Source: JAADHY01 sp964428935
GTDB lineage: Bacteria > Planctomycetota > Planctomycetia > Planctomycetales > Planctomycetaceae
Reading direction: 5' to 3'
Assembly (NCBI GenBank): GCA_964428935.1
Contig: CAYSAG010000115.1
Location: 1 to 14,565 of the forward strand
Length of the DNA stretch: 14,565 nt
Part shown: in pieces, positions 7,110-14,560 of the stretch
Layout of the letters: each line of letters begins with the position of its first letter
Position numbering within the stretch: the first letter of the stretch is position 1
The notes under the pieces: model-generated
The model's input: only the letters and a program-made list of their open reading frames with translations
Told to the model about the DNA's origin: nothing
The model's database searches: none
Made by a program: the position numbers and the translations under genes

Positions 7110-8213
7110 CTACCGGCTAGTCGGAAGCGGCGCGCTCAGCCACGAACAGTAGTACAACGCTTGCGGGACGGTCGCTTCCAGCCAGCGACGCGTTTTCTCG
7201 CTGGGGTCGTTGGCCCTCACCTCGCCCGCCAACAGCTCCCACAAACTCGGCTGAAAGTGGTACTCGACCACTCGGTACTCTTCCAACTTCAGCCGCTCGG
7301 CCAAGGCTTCGACGGCGTCGTCCAGGAAGCCCAGCTGGTCCACCAGCCCGTTGGCCTTGGCCTCGGTGGCGGTGAAGACTTCGCCGGTCGCCAGCTTCTT
7401 GACCTTGTCGAGGTCGAGCTGAGACCGGTTGTCGGCAATGACGTGCAGGAACCGCTGGTAGGCGTCGTCCAGAATTCGTTCCCAGCGTTTCTGCTCCTCC
7501 GGCGTGAGCGGCCGGAAGGGACTGAGCGAGTCTTTGAAGGGACCGGTCTTCAGCGGCTCCACCCGAACGCCGACCTTCTCAACCAGCTGGCTCAGGTCGT
7601 AGCGAGGAATGATGACTCCGATCGACCCGGTCCAAGTGGTCGGCTCCGCAAAAAGGACACCGTCCGGACCGGCTCCCATGGCCACGTAGTAGCCGCCCGA
7701 AGCGGCCATGCGTTTCATGGAAACGTAAATGGGCTTTTCTTCTCGCAGCTTGGTCAGCTCGTGGTAAATTTCGTGGCTGTCGGCCACCAGGCCGCCGGGG
7801 CTGTCGACGACCAGCACCACGCCCTTCACCGCGTCGTCCTCGCGGGCCCGACGAATGCTCTTGATGATTCGCCGGGTGAAAGGCGGCATGATTGTCCCTT
7901 CGACTTTGACGAGGGCAATCTTGTCGGTGGCTTCGCGGTCGCCGGAATGAAACCGCTCGGTCGGTCCGCGGCCTCCACCGAAGTACTCCTGCACGACACC
8001 AAACAGAACCACGTTGAGCAAGACCGACGCGGCCAGGAGGAAGAGCAACAGTCGCGTCCACCAACGCGAACGCCGTGGCTGCTCCAGAACGATTCTGGTT
8101 GGCGGCGGAGGTGGCGGTGGAGGCGGTGGCCCGTGCTCTGGACCAGGGGGAGGACCACCGTGAGATCCGTGGGGCGGACGTCCTTCTTCGTGGGGAAAGT
8201 GTTCGTGAGCCAT
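7110..8213 (-). CDS. sppA: Signal peptide peptidase SppA, single-domain 36K type, with His/Pro-rich cytoplasmic N-terminus
   Basis: SppA is a membrane-anchored serine protease (family S49) that degrades cleaved signal peptides. The protein has 367 residues, in the size range of the short Bacillus-type enzyme rather than the double-length E. coli one. Residues 1-50 are His/Gly/Pro-rich and include ten consecutive prolines at 29-38. A membrane helix follows at about 53-75. The protease domain shows LVVDSPGG (134-141), then MAASGGYYVA with the likely nucleophile S172, TGSIGV (195-200), and KTGPFKDSLSP with the likely general base K227. This Ser/Lys dyad is as in the family. The start at 8213 has AAGGGAGA (complement of 8223-8230), 9 bases upstream. 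The gene is divergent from the YHS protein gene and convergent with the sigma gene, so it is probably transcribed alone. Confidence 0.95.
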   Translation of the reverse strand: MAHEHFPHEEGRPPHGSHGGPPPGPEHGPPPPPPPPPPTRIVLEQPRRSRWWTRLLLFLLAASVLLNVVLFGVVQEYFGGGRGPTERFHSGDREATDKIALVKVEGTIMPPFTRRIIKSIRRAREDDAVKGVVLVVDSPGGLVADSHEIYHELTKLREEKPIYVSMKRMAASGGYYVAMGAGPDGVLFAEPTTWTGSIGVIIPRYDLSQLVEKVGVRVEPLKTGPFKDSLSPFRPLTPEEQKRWERILDDAYQRFLHVIADNRSQLDLDKVKKLATGEVFTATEAKANGLVDQLGFLDDAVEALAERLKLEEYRVVEYHFQPSLWELLAGEVRANDPSEKTRRWLEATVPQALYYCSWLSAPLPTSR

Positions 8214-8871
8214 TCCGACCAGTCTCCCTTTCGCAACCCAATGGGCTCGTTCCGCTCGGGCACCGCTCAGCCCCAGACAGCGGCGGGCCTGCGGCGCCGG
8301 GCCGCCCGTCCGTGCTCGGCCCGAAAAAGCCTTCCGGCTCATTCTGGCGACTTGCGCAGACGGCGGCAACTTTGTCGAGCGCGGGGCACAAAGCGGCCCG
8401 GTGAGGCGAGCTGGTCGTCGACGTACGGCTGGTCGCGTCCTTCGCGCAAAACGTCGAAGCAACTGACGTTGTGGCACCGGCTTGGGGCACGGGGCCGGCG
8501 ACGGACCGTCCGTTCGGCCCGGCCGACGCGTCGGCGTCGTATTCCGCCGACCGGGCTCGAACGACGCGACGAGTCAAACTTTGACGGTTGTAGCGGTTGT
8601 TGCGGCTGGGGTCGGCCCGAAGAGCCCTTTATTCAGGACATCCCGCTCTGCCGTCAAAACTGGCACCAGTGGACGACGATAGACTTACTGTCGGTCGTGC
8701 TGGCGCGGTTGTGCGGACTTTTTGTCTCGCACGGGTTTCGCGCTGAGCCGTCGAACTGGCCGGGTCAGGCGGAAGGAACGTCGAACCGGCTTTTCACCCG
8801 GGCGGCGACCCGGAGCCTTGGATTTGGCGCGAGCCGGGAACTGCCTCAGACCATTGCAGGAGACGAGGAGC
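8214..8871. other. Divergent intergenic stretch (658 bp) between sppA and the YHS protein gene
   Basis: No convincing gene is seen. The sppA frame stays open upstream to 8477 and the YHS frame upstream to 8722, but those translations are basic, low-complexity strings without membrane or domain character, and better ribosome binding sites support the internal starts. A candidate sppA promoter is at 8341-8369. I could not pick out a convincing promoter for the rightward gene. Confidence 0.5.
8341..8369 (-). promoter_or_regulatory. Candidate promoter of sppA
   Basis: On the minus strand, TTGCCG (complement of 8364-8369; 4 of 6 matches) is followed after 17 bases by CAGAAT (complement of 8341-8346). 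It would give a leader of about 120 bases before the sppA start at 8213. The -10 lacks the usual first T, so confidence is limited. Confidence 0.35.
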
Positions 8872-10002
8872 ATGACACGCAAGAAAGGATTCGTTTTCGG
8901 GGTGTGGATCTGCAGCGGAGCCGTCGTGCTGCTGCTGGCGTCTGCCGCCGGCTCGCTGGCGGAGACCAAAAAAGCCGCTCCAAAAACACCGAAGCCGACG
9001 GCCAAGTCGGCCTGTCCGGCACCGGAGTGCAAGAAGCACGAGTCGGCCCAGACGGGCCGTCCGCTGAAGGTGTTGCGGAGCGCGGTCCAGAGGGAATTGG
9101 ACGCTCTGTTCGCCAAACGCGGCTACAAGGCTCCGGAAATGACCGTCCAAGCGGCGGTCAAGGGGTTGCCGAAACCGGAGGAGTTGGGTGCGGTGATTGG
9201 AGCGGTTCGACCGGTCGAGAAGAGCAAGCCGGCCGGCCTGCGGCTGACAGCACCCTTCTCGAAGCTGCGCCAACGGCTGATTGGACGGGCTCGCCGCACG
9301 CACACCGCTCCGGACACAGCCGCACCCGCTTTGGAACCGACGCCGAAGTCGGCTGCCCGTCCCTTCCCGGGCATTGAACTGACCAAGGGCGAGCAACCGG
9401 ACCGAGCGAAGTCCAAGCCCGCGGGCAACCGGGCGAAAAAAACGCAGTCCAAGAAGCAGCCGGCTCGGCCCCGTGCCAAGTCGACGGCCAAGCCGTTGCC
9501 GCTGCCGGTTCCCGAGCCGAAGGCCGCGGCTGCGGCTGCCCAGCCGGACAAGAAAGTCACTCACGCCGTCGCCAAACAGCCGGCGAAAAAAACGGCCAAG
9601 AGTCCGACTCCAGCTCTGCGGCCGCTCACCAAGCAGCAAGTCCAGAGCATGTACCAGAAAATTGCCGAGCGGCGTGACCGGGCTGGACTGAAAGGCTTCT
9701 GCCCGGTGGCCCTGCGAGACCGGCGCGAGCTGGTCGACGCCAAGAAACAGTTCGCCTCGATCTTCCACGGCAAGACGTACTACTTCTCCTCAATGGAGGC
9801 CAAGGCACGGTTCGACGCCAACCCCAAGCGCTACGCTCCGGCGGCTGACGGCTGCGACGTGGTCCTGCTCAGCCAGACCGGCGAAAAACGGGAAGGCTCG
9901 CTCGACAACGCCGTCTGGTTCCGCGGCCGACTGTACCTGTTCTGCAGCAAGCTGACGCGGGAGCGGTTCGAGGTGGAACCGACCAAGTACGCGGTGGACT
10001 GA
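8872..10002 (+). CDS. Exported Lys/Ala/Pro-rich protein with two C-terminal YHS-like units
   Basis: The 376-residue protein begins with a signal peptide (MTRKK, then a hydrophobic stretch to LASAAGSLA at 22-30, with a likely cut before ET). A short conserved-looking part (about 64-140) precedes a long low-complexity linker (about 145-250) rich in Lys, Ala and Pro, probably disordered and strongly basic. The C-terminus has two YHS-like units. The first is 273-322, with GFCPVAL, HGKTYYFSS and a closing FDANPKRYA. The second is about 325-374, with FRGRLYLFCS and a closing FEVEPTKYA. The YHS domain is small and Cys-containing and is often found near metal-handling proteins; here C277 and C358 remain, but the full metal motif is not evident. 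The function is unknown; an envelope role is likely. AGGAGA at 8858-8863, 8 bases upstream, supports the start. The next gene on the plus strand is over 2 kb away. Confidence 0.85.
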   Translation: MTRKKGFVFGVWICSGAVVLLLASAAGSLAETKKAAPKTPKPTAKSACPAPECKKHESAQTGRPLKVLRSAVQRELDALFAKRGYKAPEMTVQAAVKGLPKPEELGAVIGAVRPVEKSKPAGLRLTAPFSKLRQRLIGRARRTHTAPDTAAPALEPTPKSAARPFPGIELTKGEQPDRAKSKPAGNRAKKTQSKKQPARPRAKSTAKPLPLPVPEPKAAAAAAQPDKKVTHAVAKQPAKKTAKSPTPALRPLTKQQVQSMYQKIAERRDRAGLKGFCPVALRDRRELVDAKKQFASIFHGKTYYFSSMEAKARFDANPKRYAPAADGCDVVLLSQTGEKREGSLDNAVWFRGRLYLFCSKLTRERFEVEPTKYAVD

Positions 10003-10020
10003 GGCGCAGTCTGGCTTGGG

Positions 10021-10071
10021 CAAGAAACCGCCTGGGAGCGGCACGGAAAGCCGTCCGAGGCGGTTTTCTTG
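10021..10071. terminator. Strong hairpin terminator, probably working in both directions
   Basis: CAAGAAACCGCCT at 10021-10033 pairs with AGGCGGTTTTCTTG at 10058-10071 with a single bulged base. A smaller inner stem, CGGC/GCCG, lies at 10039-10042 and 10050-10053. The T-rich right arm is an intrinsic-terminator feature for the plus strand, and the A-rich left arm gives a shorter U-run on the minus strand. It lies 18 bases after the YHS protein stop and in the gap between convergent genes, as expected of a shared terminator. Confidence 0.75.
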
Positions 10072-10213
10072 TGCGCCGAGAAACGACGACAGACGGTGAG
10101 CCCCTCCCGCCGACGCGGGTCCACGCAGCGATCGCTCGTCGCTGTCTCGACAAATGAGACGCGTCGGTCGCTGCAACCGCCGAACCGCTCCCGTCCTTCC
10201 GGCGTGACGACCG

Positions 10214-11140
10214 TCAGCCGGCCCCCGCGTCCCCCACTTTGGGTTCCCCGCCCACCTCCGGCCGCAGGCGGTGAGCCACCACGGCCGCGGCAGCAATCAA
10301 GACCTTCCTCCACTTCGGAAGGCTCACGCGTCGGCTGAACACGTCAAACTCACGCCGCTCAATTTCATTCAGAATGCCGCCGTACACCCGAAGCATGGCT
10401 CGCAGAATTGGGTGTCCGACCGGCTGCACCCACTGGAACAACCCTTCGGCCTGTCGGTAGAAGCCTCGAGCCCGCTCGACCTGGAAAGCCATGAGCCGAC
10501 GAAACCGGTCGTCTTGCACGCGGCGTCGCAAGTCGTCGACGCTGTAGTCAAACCGCCGCAAGTCTTCCGCTGGCAGGTAGACTCGGCCCGCGTCGACGTC
10601 CTCGCCCAGGTCTCGCAGAATGTTCGTCAACTGAAACGCCAAGCCGCAGGCTTCGGCTTCTTCCAGCGGTAACCGTTGCCGAAACCCCCAAATGTGAATG
10701 CAACACAGCCCGACCGCTCCGGCCACGTGGTAGCAGTACCGCCGCAGGTCGTCGAACGTTTCGCAGCGAAAGCCTTGCAGGTCCATGCGGACGCCGTCGA
10801 CGACGTCCAGCAGGTACCGCGGTGGAATGCCGAACTGGTCGACGACGTCCACAATGGCTCGCAGCACCAGGTCGGCGGTGTCCGAGCCCTTCAACGCTCG
10901 ACGCAGTTGCTCTTCCCAAGCCCGCAGCTCTTCCAGCCGTTCGGCCGTGGAGCGTCCCGGCGAGTCGGCCAGGTCGTCCGTCACTCGCATGAACGCGTAC
11001 AATGCACACATGGCTCGAAAGTGACGCGGCGGCAGGCCGAGAAAGCTGTAGTAAAAGTTGCCGGCCGCCCGTTTCGCCAGTCGCTGGCAATGCCGGTAGG
11101 CTTCGGAAAGTTCGGGTTGTCGGCTGCGCGAACCGGTCAC
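10214..11140 (-). CDS. hpnD: Presqualene diphosphate synthase HpnD (squalene/phytoene synthase family)
   Basis: HpnD condenses two farnesyl diphosphates to presqualene diphosphate, the first step of the HpnCDE route to squalene for hopanoids or sterols. The 308-residue protein shows NFYYSFLGLP at 28-37 and the first Asp-rich motif DDLAD at 55-59. DGVRMDL at 115-121, YCYHVAGAVGL at 135-145 and the second Asp-rich motif LTNILRDLGED at 171-181 (D177, E180, D181, which bind Mg-diphosphate) follow, then GRVYLPAEDL at 185-194. I chose the GTG at 11140, whose last two bases overlap the hpnC stop (GTGA), implying translational coupling. From there the protein begins MTGSRSRQPELSEAYRHCQR, a family-like N-terminus; a longer frame reaching 11284 would run deep into hpnC. 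The call of HpnD over phytoene synthase rests on pairing with hpnC. Confidence 0.9.
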   Translation of the reverse strand: MTGSRSRQPELSEAYRHCQRLAKRAAGNFYYSFLGLPPRHFRAMCALYAFMRVTDDLADSPGRSTAERLEELRAWEEQLRRALKGSDTADLVLRAIVDVVDQFGIPPRYLLDVVDGVRMDLQGFRCETFDDLRRYCYHVAGAVGLCCIHIWGFRQRLPLEEAEACGLAFQLTNILRDLGEDVDAGRVYLPAEDLRRFDYSVDDLRRRVQDDRFRRLMAFQVERARGFYRQAEGLFQWVQPVGHPILRAMLRVYGGILNEIERREFDVFSRRVSLPKWRKVLIAAAAVVAHRLRPEVGGEPKVGDAGAG

Positions 11141-12213
11141 GGTCGGGACGAAGCCTTGTCTAGCGGGCTCGTTTCTGTCCGAGGCCCTGCTTCGGACGGA
11201 AGGGGCGGTTTGACCGACGACGTCTTGGACTGCAGGCCGACGCCCTTTCGCAGCAGACCCAGACGGCGCAGGACAAACCGCCACGTGCTAGCCGCCAACA
11301 GACGCATTCGGTCGCCGCGGGTCAAGACGGGCCGCCTTTGCCAGACACCGTAGTCGATTGCCCGAATGCGTTCCAGAATTCGCAGGCCGCCGGCGGCGAA
11401 CATTTCCACGTCGACCTGCAACCGCCCGGGCATTTGGTCCACCAGCGGCAGACCGTCCCGCAGGAACCGCTCCGCGCGGTCCACTTCGAACCGCAGCAGA
11501 GCGCGAAAGGCGTCGTTCGTCCGTTGAGCCGCCAGGTCTTGGTCGGAGTAGCCGAAGCGCTGTCGGTCTTCGCGCGGCAAGTAAACGCGGCCAATCTGGA
11601 AGTCGCGACGGACGTCCTGCCAGAAGTTGGTCAGTTGGAGGCCGGTGCAAATGGAGTCGGACCAGGCGAAGTTCTGCGGACCGGCCCGTCCGCACACGTA
11701 GAGGACCAGCCGGCCCACCGGGTTGGCGCTGCGACGGCAGTAGTCCAGCAGTTGCTCGAACGTCGCGTACTCCCTCACCAACTGGTCTTGGCGAAAGGCC
11801 GACAGCAAGTCCTCGAACGGCTCGACGGGAATGCCAAATTGTTCGACGGTCCTCCGCAGAGCCACGAAGACCGGGTGCCAAGCTCGACCCTGGTAGCACT
11901 CGTGCAGCTCGTCCAGCCACCAGTCGAGCAGGTCGAGCGAGTGCTGGCGGTTCCCGATTTCGTCAGCCAGGTCGTCGGCCCAACGGCAGTAAGCGTAGAC
12001 GTTGCAGAAGTGCTGCCGCAGGGGTCGAGGCAGCAGCAAGGACGCGACCGGAAAGTTCTCGTAGTGCCAGCGCGTGAGCCGGCGGCAGTAGTCTTCGGCC
12101 TCGGCCAGCGAGAACCGAGGCCGGGACGTTGAGCGAGTCGCAGTCGGTCGGCCGGCAGCGTCCAGCCACCAGGACGGTCCCAGTTCGTTCAGTTGCTCGC
12201 GGACTGGTTTCAT
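11137..12213 (-). CDS. hpnC: Hydroxysqualene synthase HpnC (squalene/phytoene synthase family)
   Basis: HpnC converts presqualene diphosphate to hydroxysqualene, taking the product of HpnD. The 358-residue protein shows HYENFPVASLLLPRPLR at 50-66, a typical HpnC block, and YAYCRWADDLADE at 73-85 (first Asp-rich motif; D80, D81, D84). LLSAFRQD at 136-143, YCRRSANPVGRLVL at 158-171 (characteristic of HpnC) and LTNFWQDVRRD at 194-204 (second Asp motif; D200, D204) follow, then GRVYLPREDRQRFG at 208-221. The last 40 residues are a polar tail without family similarity that I can see. It is the first gene of a two-gene minus-strand operon with hpnD. The ATG at 12213 has only weak purine runs (GTGGAA, GGAAAG) upstream. 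hpnE, which reduces hydroxysqualene to squalene, is not in the window. Confidence 0.92.
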   Translation of the reverse strand: MKPVREQLNELGPSWWLDAAGRPTATRSTSRPRFSLAEAEDYCRRLTRWHYENFPVASLLLPRPLRQHFCNVYAYCRWADDLADEIGNRQHSLDLLDWWLDELHECYQGRAWHPVFVALRRTVEQFGIPVEPFEDLLSAFRQDQLVREYATFEQLLDYCRRSANPVGRLVLYVCGRAGPQNFAWSDSICTGLQLTNFWQDVRRDFQIGRVYLPREDRQRFGYSDQDLAAQRTNDAFRALLRFEVDRAERFLRDGLPLVDQMPGRLQVDVEMFAAGGLRILERIRAIDYGVWQRRPVLTRGDRMRLLAASTWRFVLRRLGLLRKGVGLQSKTSSVKPPLPSEAGPRTETSPLDKASSRP

Positions 12214-12258
12214 GCCCGTTCCACTTTCCGCTCGTGTCGAGCCGCTCGCTCCACGCCG

Positions 12259-12286
12259 TAGACTTCGGCCGGTGGCTCGCTAGAAT
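12259..12286 (+). promoter_or_regulatory. Candidate promoter of der
   Basis: TAGACT at 12259-12264 (4 of 6 matches to TTGACA) is followed after 16 bases by TAGAAT at 12281-12286. The same -10 hexamer is seen ahead of the methyltransferase gene. It would leave a leader of over 200 bases before the der start at 12507, so a second promoter nearer the gene is possible. Confidence 0.4.
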
Positions 12287-12383
12287 GACCGACCACCCGC
12301 AAGCCCCGCTCTGTCTGGACCTTGTTGCGTCGTCGCTGCGGCCGTCGAAGTCGACCCGGACGGCCCGCTCCGCTCAGCCGGTG

Positions 12384-12412
12384 ATTGTAAGCACTCGGAA
12401 GCCGTCGGTCTT
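12384..12412 (-). promoter_or_regulatory. Weak candidate promoter of hpnC-hpnD
   Basis: On the minus strand, AAGACC (complement of 12407-12412; 3 of 6 matches) and TACAAT (complement of 12384-12389; 5 of 6 matches) are 17 bases apart. This lies in the 293-base divergent gap between hpnC and der. The leader would be about 165 bases. The -10 is good but the -35 is poor. Confidence 0.3.
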
Positions 12413-12506
12413 GTCTGCCGGCGGCGAGGCTGTCGAAAGTGGAGTGGAGCGGTGGGGCCGGGCGGCTGCGGGGTGGTGTTGCTTCAGCGAGAAGAGGTTG
12501 TTGGTC

Positions 12507-13862
12507 ATGGGGGTTCCGAAAGTCGCCATTGTTGGCCGCCCGAACGTGGGCAAGAGCTCGATTCTGAACTGGATCGCCCGCAAGCGCGTGGCGGTCGTCG
12601 ATCCCACTCCAGGCGTCACTCGGGACCGCGTCTCGTACCTGGTCCAGGAAGGCGAACGGTACTTCGAGCTGGTCGACACGGGCGGCATTGGCGTCATTGA
12701 CGAGAAGGAGTTGGCGGAGCAGATTGAGCGGCAGATTCGCTTCGCCATTGAAGAGGCCGACCTGATTCTCTTTGTGGTCGACATTCAGACGGGCGTGGTC
12801 CCGTTGGACGAACGGGTGGCGGACGAGCTGCGTCGAGTCGACAAGCCGAAGCTGCTGGTGGTCAACAAGTGCGACTCGCCGAAGCTCGAGCCGGAGGTGG
12901 CGGAGTTCTACCGCTTGACCGACGCGCCGTCTGTCATTGTCAGCGTCCGAGGCAACCGCAACCGAAAGGAACTGCTGCGGGCCATTGTGGAGCATTTGGA
13001 CCGGCTGGCCGAGGCCGGCGAAGAAGAAGCCGAGCCGGTGATGAAACTGGCTCTGGTCGGCCGAAGAAACGTGGGCAAGAGCACGTTCATCAACGCGCTG
13101 GCCGAGCAGGAACGGGTGATTGTCAGCGAGATTCCCGGAACCACACGCGACAGCATTGACGTGCGTTTCGAGCTGGACGGCCAGGTCTTCGTCGCCATCG
13201 ACACGCCCGGCGTGCGCAAGCGAAAAAGCTTGGCCAGCGACGTGGAGTTCTACGGCTTGGTGAGAGCTCAGAAGAGCATTCGCCGGGCAGACGTCGTCCT
13301 CATGCTGTTCGACTCGCAACAAACCATCAGCCGCGTCGACAAACAACTGGTGTCGGAAATTGCCGAGAACTACAAGCCGTGTCTGTTCGTCGTCAACAAG
13401 TGGGACTTGGCCGTCCAAGCCGAAATGACCACGGAGGCGTGGGACGAGTACCTGCTGAACACCTTCGGGAACATGCCGTACGTGCCCGTCTGCTTCGTGA
13501 CGGCTAAAGAAAAACGGAACGTGAAGGAAGTGGTTCAGGTCGCCTTGTCGCTGTTCGAGCAGGCTCGGACCCGCGTGCCCACGTCCAAACTGAACCAGGT
13601 CGTGCGAGCGGCCATTGAAAAAAACCCGCCTCCGTACCGCCGCAACAAACGACCGAAAATCTACTTCGCCACGCAAGTGGCCGTTCAGCCGCCGACGATC
13701 GTGCTGAAGTGCAACGACCCGCAACTGTTCGACCAAACCTGGAAGCGGTACCTGGTGAATTTCTTGCAGGAGCAGCTGCCTTACTCTGAGGTGCCGCTGA
13801 AGTTGTACTTCCGTCCGCGCGAGTCGCGGGAGCGGGGCGAACCCAGCCTGGAGGAGACGTGA
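12507..13862 (+). CDS. der: Ribosome assembly GTPase Der (EngA)
   Basis: Der is an essential cytoplasmic GTPase that helps mature the 50S ribosomal subunit. At 451 residues it has the usual length and the diagnostic two GTPase domains in tandem. Domain 1 has the P-loop GRPNVGKSS (10-18), PGVTRDR (35-41), DTGG (57-60) and NKCD (120-123). Domain 2 has GRRNVGKST (185-193), PGTTRDS (210-216), DTPG (232-235) and NKWD (297-300). A KH-like RNA-binding domain follows (about 355-440), with PPPYRRNKRPKIYFATQV at 374-391. The G5 of domain 1 (VSVRGN, 145-150) is less regular than the usual SA.xG form. The frame is open upstream to 12129, but the ATG at 12507 gives the family N-terminus (MGVPKVAIVG) and has AGAGG at 12493-12497, 9 bases away. 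The gene diverges from hpnC and appears to be transcribed alone. Confidence 0.97.
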   Translation: MGVPKVAIVGRPNVGKSSILNWIARKRVAVVDPTPGVTRDRVSYLVQEGERYFELVDTGGIGVIDEKELAEQIERQIRFAIEEADLILFVVDIQTGVVPLDERVADELRRVDKPKLLVVNKCDSPKLEPEVAEFYRLTDAPSVIVSVRGNRNRKELLRAIVEHLDRLAEAGEEEAEPVMKLALVGRRNVGKSTFINALAEQERVIVSEIPGTTRDSIDVRFELDGQVFVAIDTPGVRKRKSLASDVEFYGLVRAQKSIRRADVVLMLFDSQQTISRVDKQLVSEIAENYKPCLFVVNKWDLAVQAEMTTEAWDEYLLNTFGNMPYVPVCFVTAKEKRNVKEVVQVALSLFEQARTRVPTSKLNQVVRAAIEKNPPPYRRNKRPKIYFATQVAVQPPTIVLKCNDPQLFDQTWKRYLVNFLQEQLPYSEVPLKLYFRPRESRERGEPSLEET

Positions 13863-14298
13863 GGGCCGAGCGTCGAAGGACGGCGGTCCGAGCGGGTCCG
13901 GCTCACCTGCCGACCGCCAGCTCAGGCCGAACAGCCCACGCGACGGTGTGGCGGCCGGCGGGCTCGTCCGAGGTCGCTGCTCTCCGCACGGAGCTGACCG
14001 AGCGTGTCCGCGAACCTGTGGAGGTCCACGGTCTGTCGCGGCCGCTGACGGACTGCGCTCCGTCGCCGGCTTCGCCAGACCCAAGCACGCAAATGCCCCG
14101 AAAAAATGCGGACCAGTTCCCGGAACCCTCAGCTGACTGAAACCGGGTGGGCTCCCCTTGCCGTCCCAGTCAGGCGAACGCGGCAGCCTGCCGGAGCAAC
14201 GCGCAAAAAAACACCCCCGTCCGTTCGGGGTTGTTCGTTCGGTGCTCACTCGGTAGCACTTGGCTCCGACTGCCCCGAGTGGCCTCCGTTAGCGAAAG
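13863..14298. other. Intergenic stretch (436 bp) between der and tRNA-Pro
   Basis: No convincing protein gene is seen on either strand. It contains the leftward terminator of the tRNA at 14205-14235. A small palindrome, CGGCAG-C-CTGCCG, begins at 14181. I saw no clear terminator for the der transcript. Confidence 0.5.
14205..14235 (-). terminator. Rho-independent terminator downstream of tRNA-Pro
   Basis: On the minus strand, a 10-base stem (arms complementary to 14226-14235 and 14210-14219, 9 of 10 paired) with a 6-base loop is followed by a run of T residues (complement of the A-run at 14205-14211). This is the classical form of an intrinsic terminator. It lies about 65 bases beyond the 3' end of the tRNA in the direction of tRNA transcription. 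Confidence 0.78.
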
Positions 14299-14373
14299 TC
14301 GGGACGGCGGGATTTGAACCCGCGACCTCTTGACCCCCAGTCAAGCGCGCTATCCAGACTGCGCCACGTCCCG
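14299..14373 (-). tRNA. tRNA-Pro, anticodon GGG
   Basis: The minus strand folds into a full 75-base cloverleaf. The acceptor stem is CGGGACG/CGTCCCG with discriminator A. The D stem is GCGC/GCGC, and the anticodon stem CTTGA/TCAAG holds the loop CTGGGGG, whose middle bases read GGG. The T arm is GCGGG-TTCAAAT-CCCGC. GGG decodes CCC (and CCU) proline codons, and the opening C of the acceptor stem is typical of bacterial tRNA-Pro. CCA is not encoded; the sequence after the discriminator is CTT, so CCA must be added enzymatically. Confidence 0.97.
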
Positions 14374-14531
14374 AGTTGGCCAGCTACGCGAACTCCCAAT
14401 GCGAGGCAAACGGCTGCTCGACGCTTCCGTCTGCGCTGGCCGAGAACCCTGGCCGAGCGCCGGGTCGCAGAACCGCGTTCCGCTCCCCGCTGCTACGCTC
14501 ACAGCCAGAGAGGCTCACCAGCCACGTGCAA

Positions 14532-14560
14532 TTTATCGCAGCCCACCTGGCAAAATTCAA
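14532..14560 (-). promoter_or_regulatory. Candidate promoter upstream of tRNA-Pro
   Basis: On the minus strand, TTGAAT (complement of 14555-14560; 4 of 6 matches) is followed after 17 bases by GATAAA (complement of 14532-14537; 4 of 6 matches). This part of the window is visibly more AT-rich. Transcription would start near 14525, about 150 bases before the tRNA 5' end, so a long leader must be removed or another promoter lies closer. Confidence 0.4.

Noticed and set aside
7059..9377. A 772-codon plus-strand frame across sppA and into the YHS protein gene
   Set aside because: It is antisense to sppA, which has a catalytic dyad and a membrane helix, and out of frame with the YHS protein; no domain is recognisable.
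12210..14249. A 679-codon minus-strand frame opposite der
   Set aside because: der on the plus strand has all GTPase motifs; the antisense frame has none and results from codon bias.
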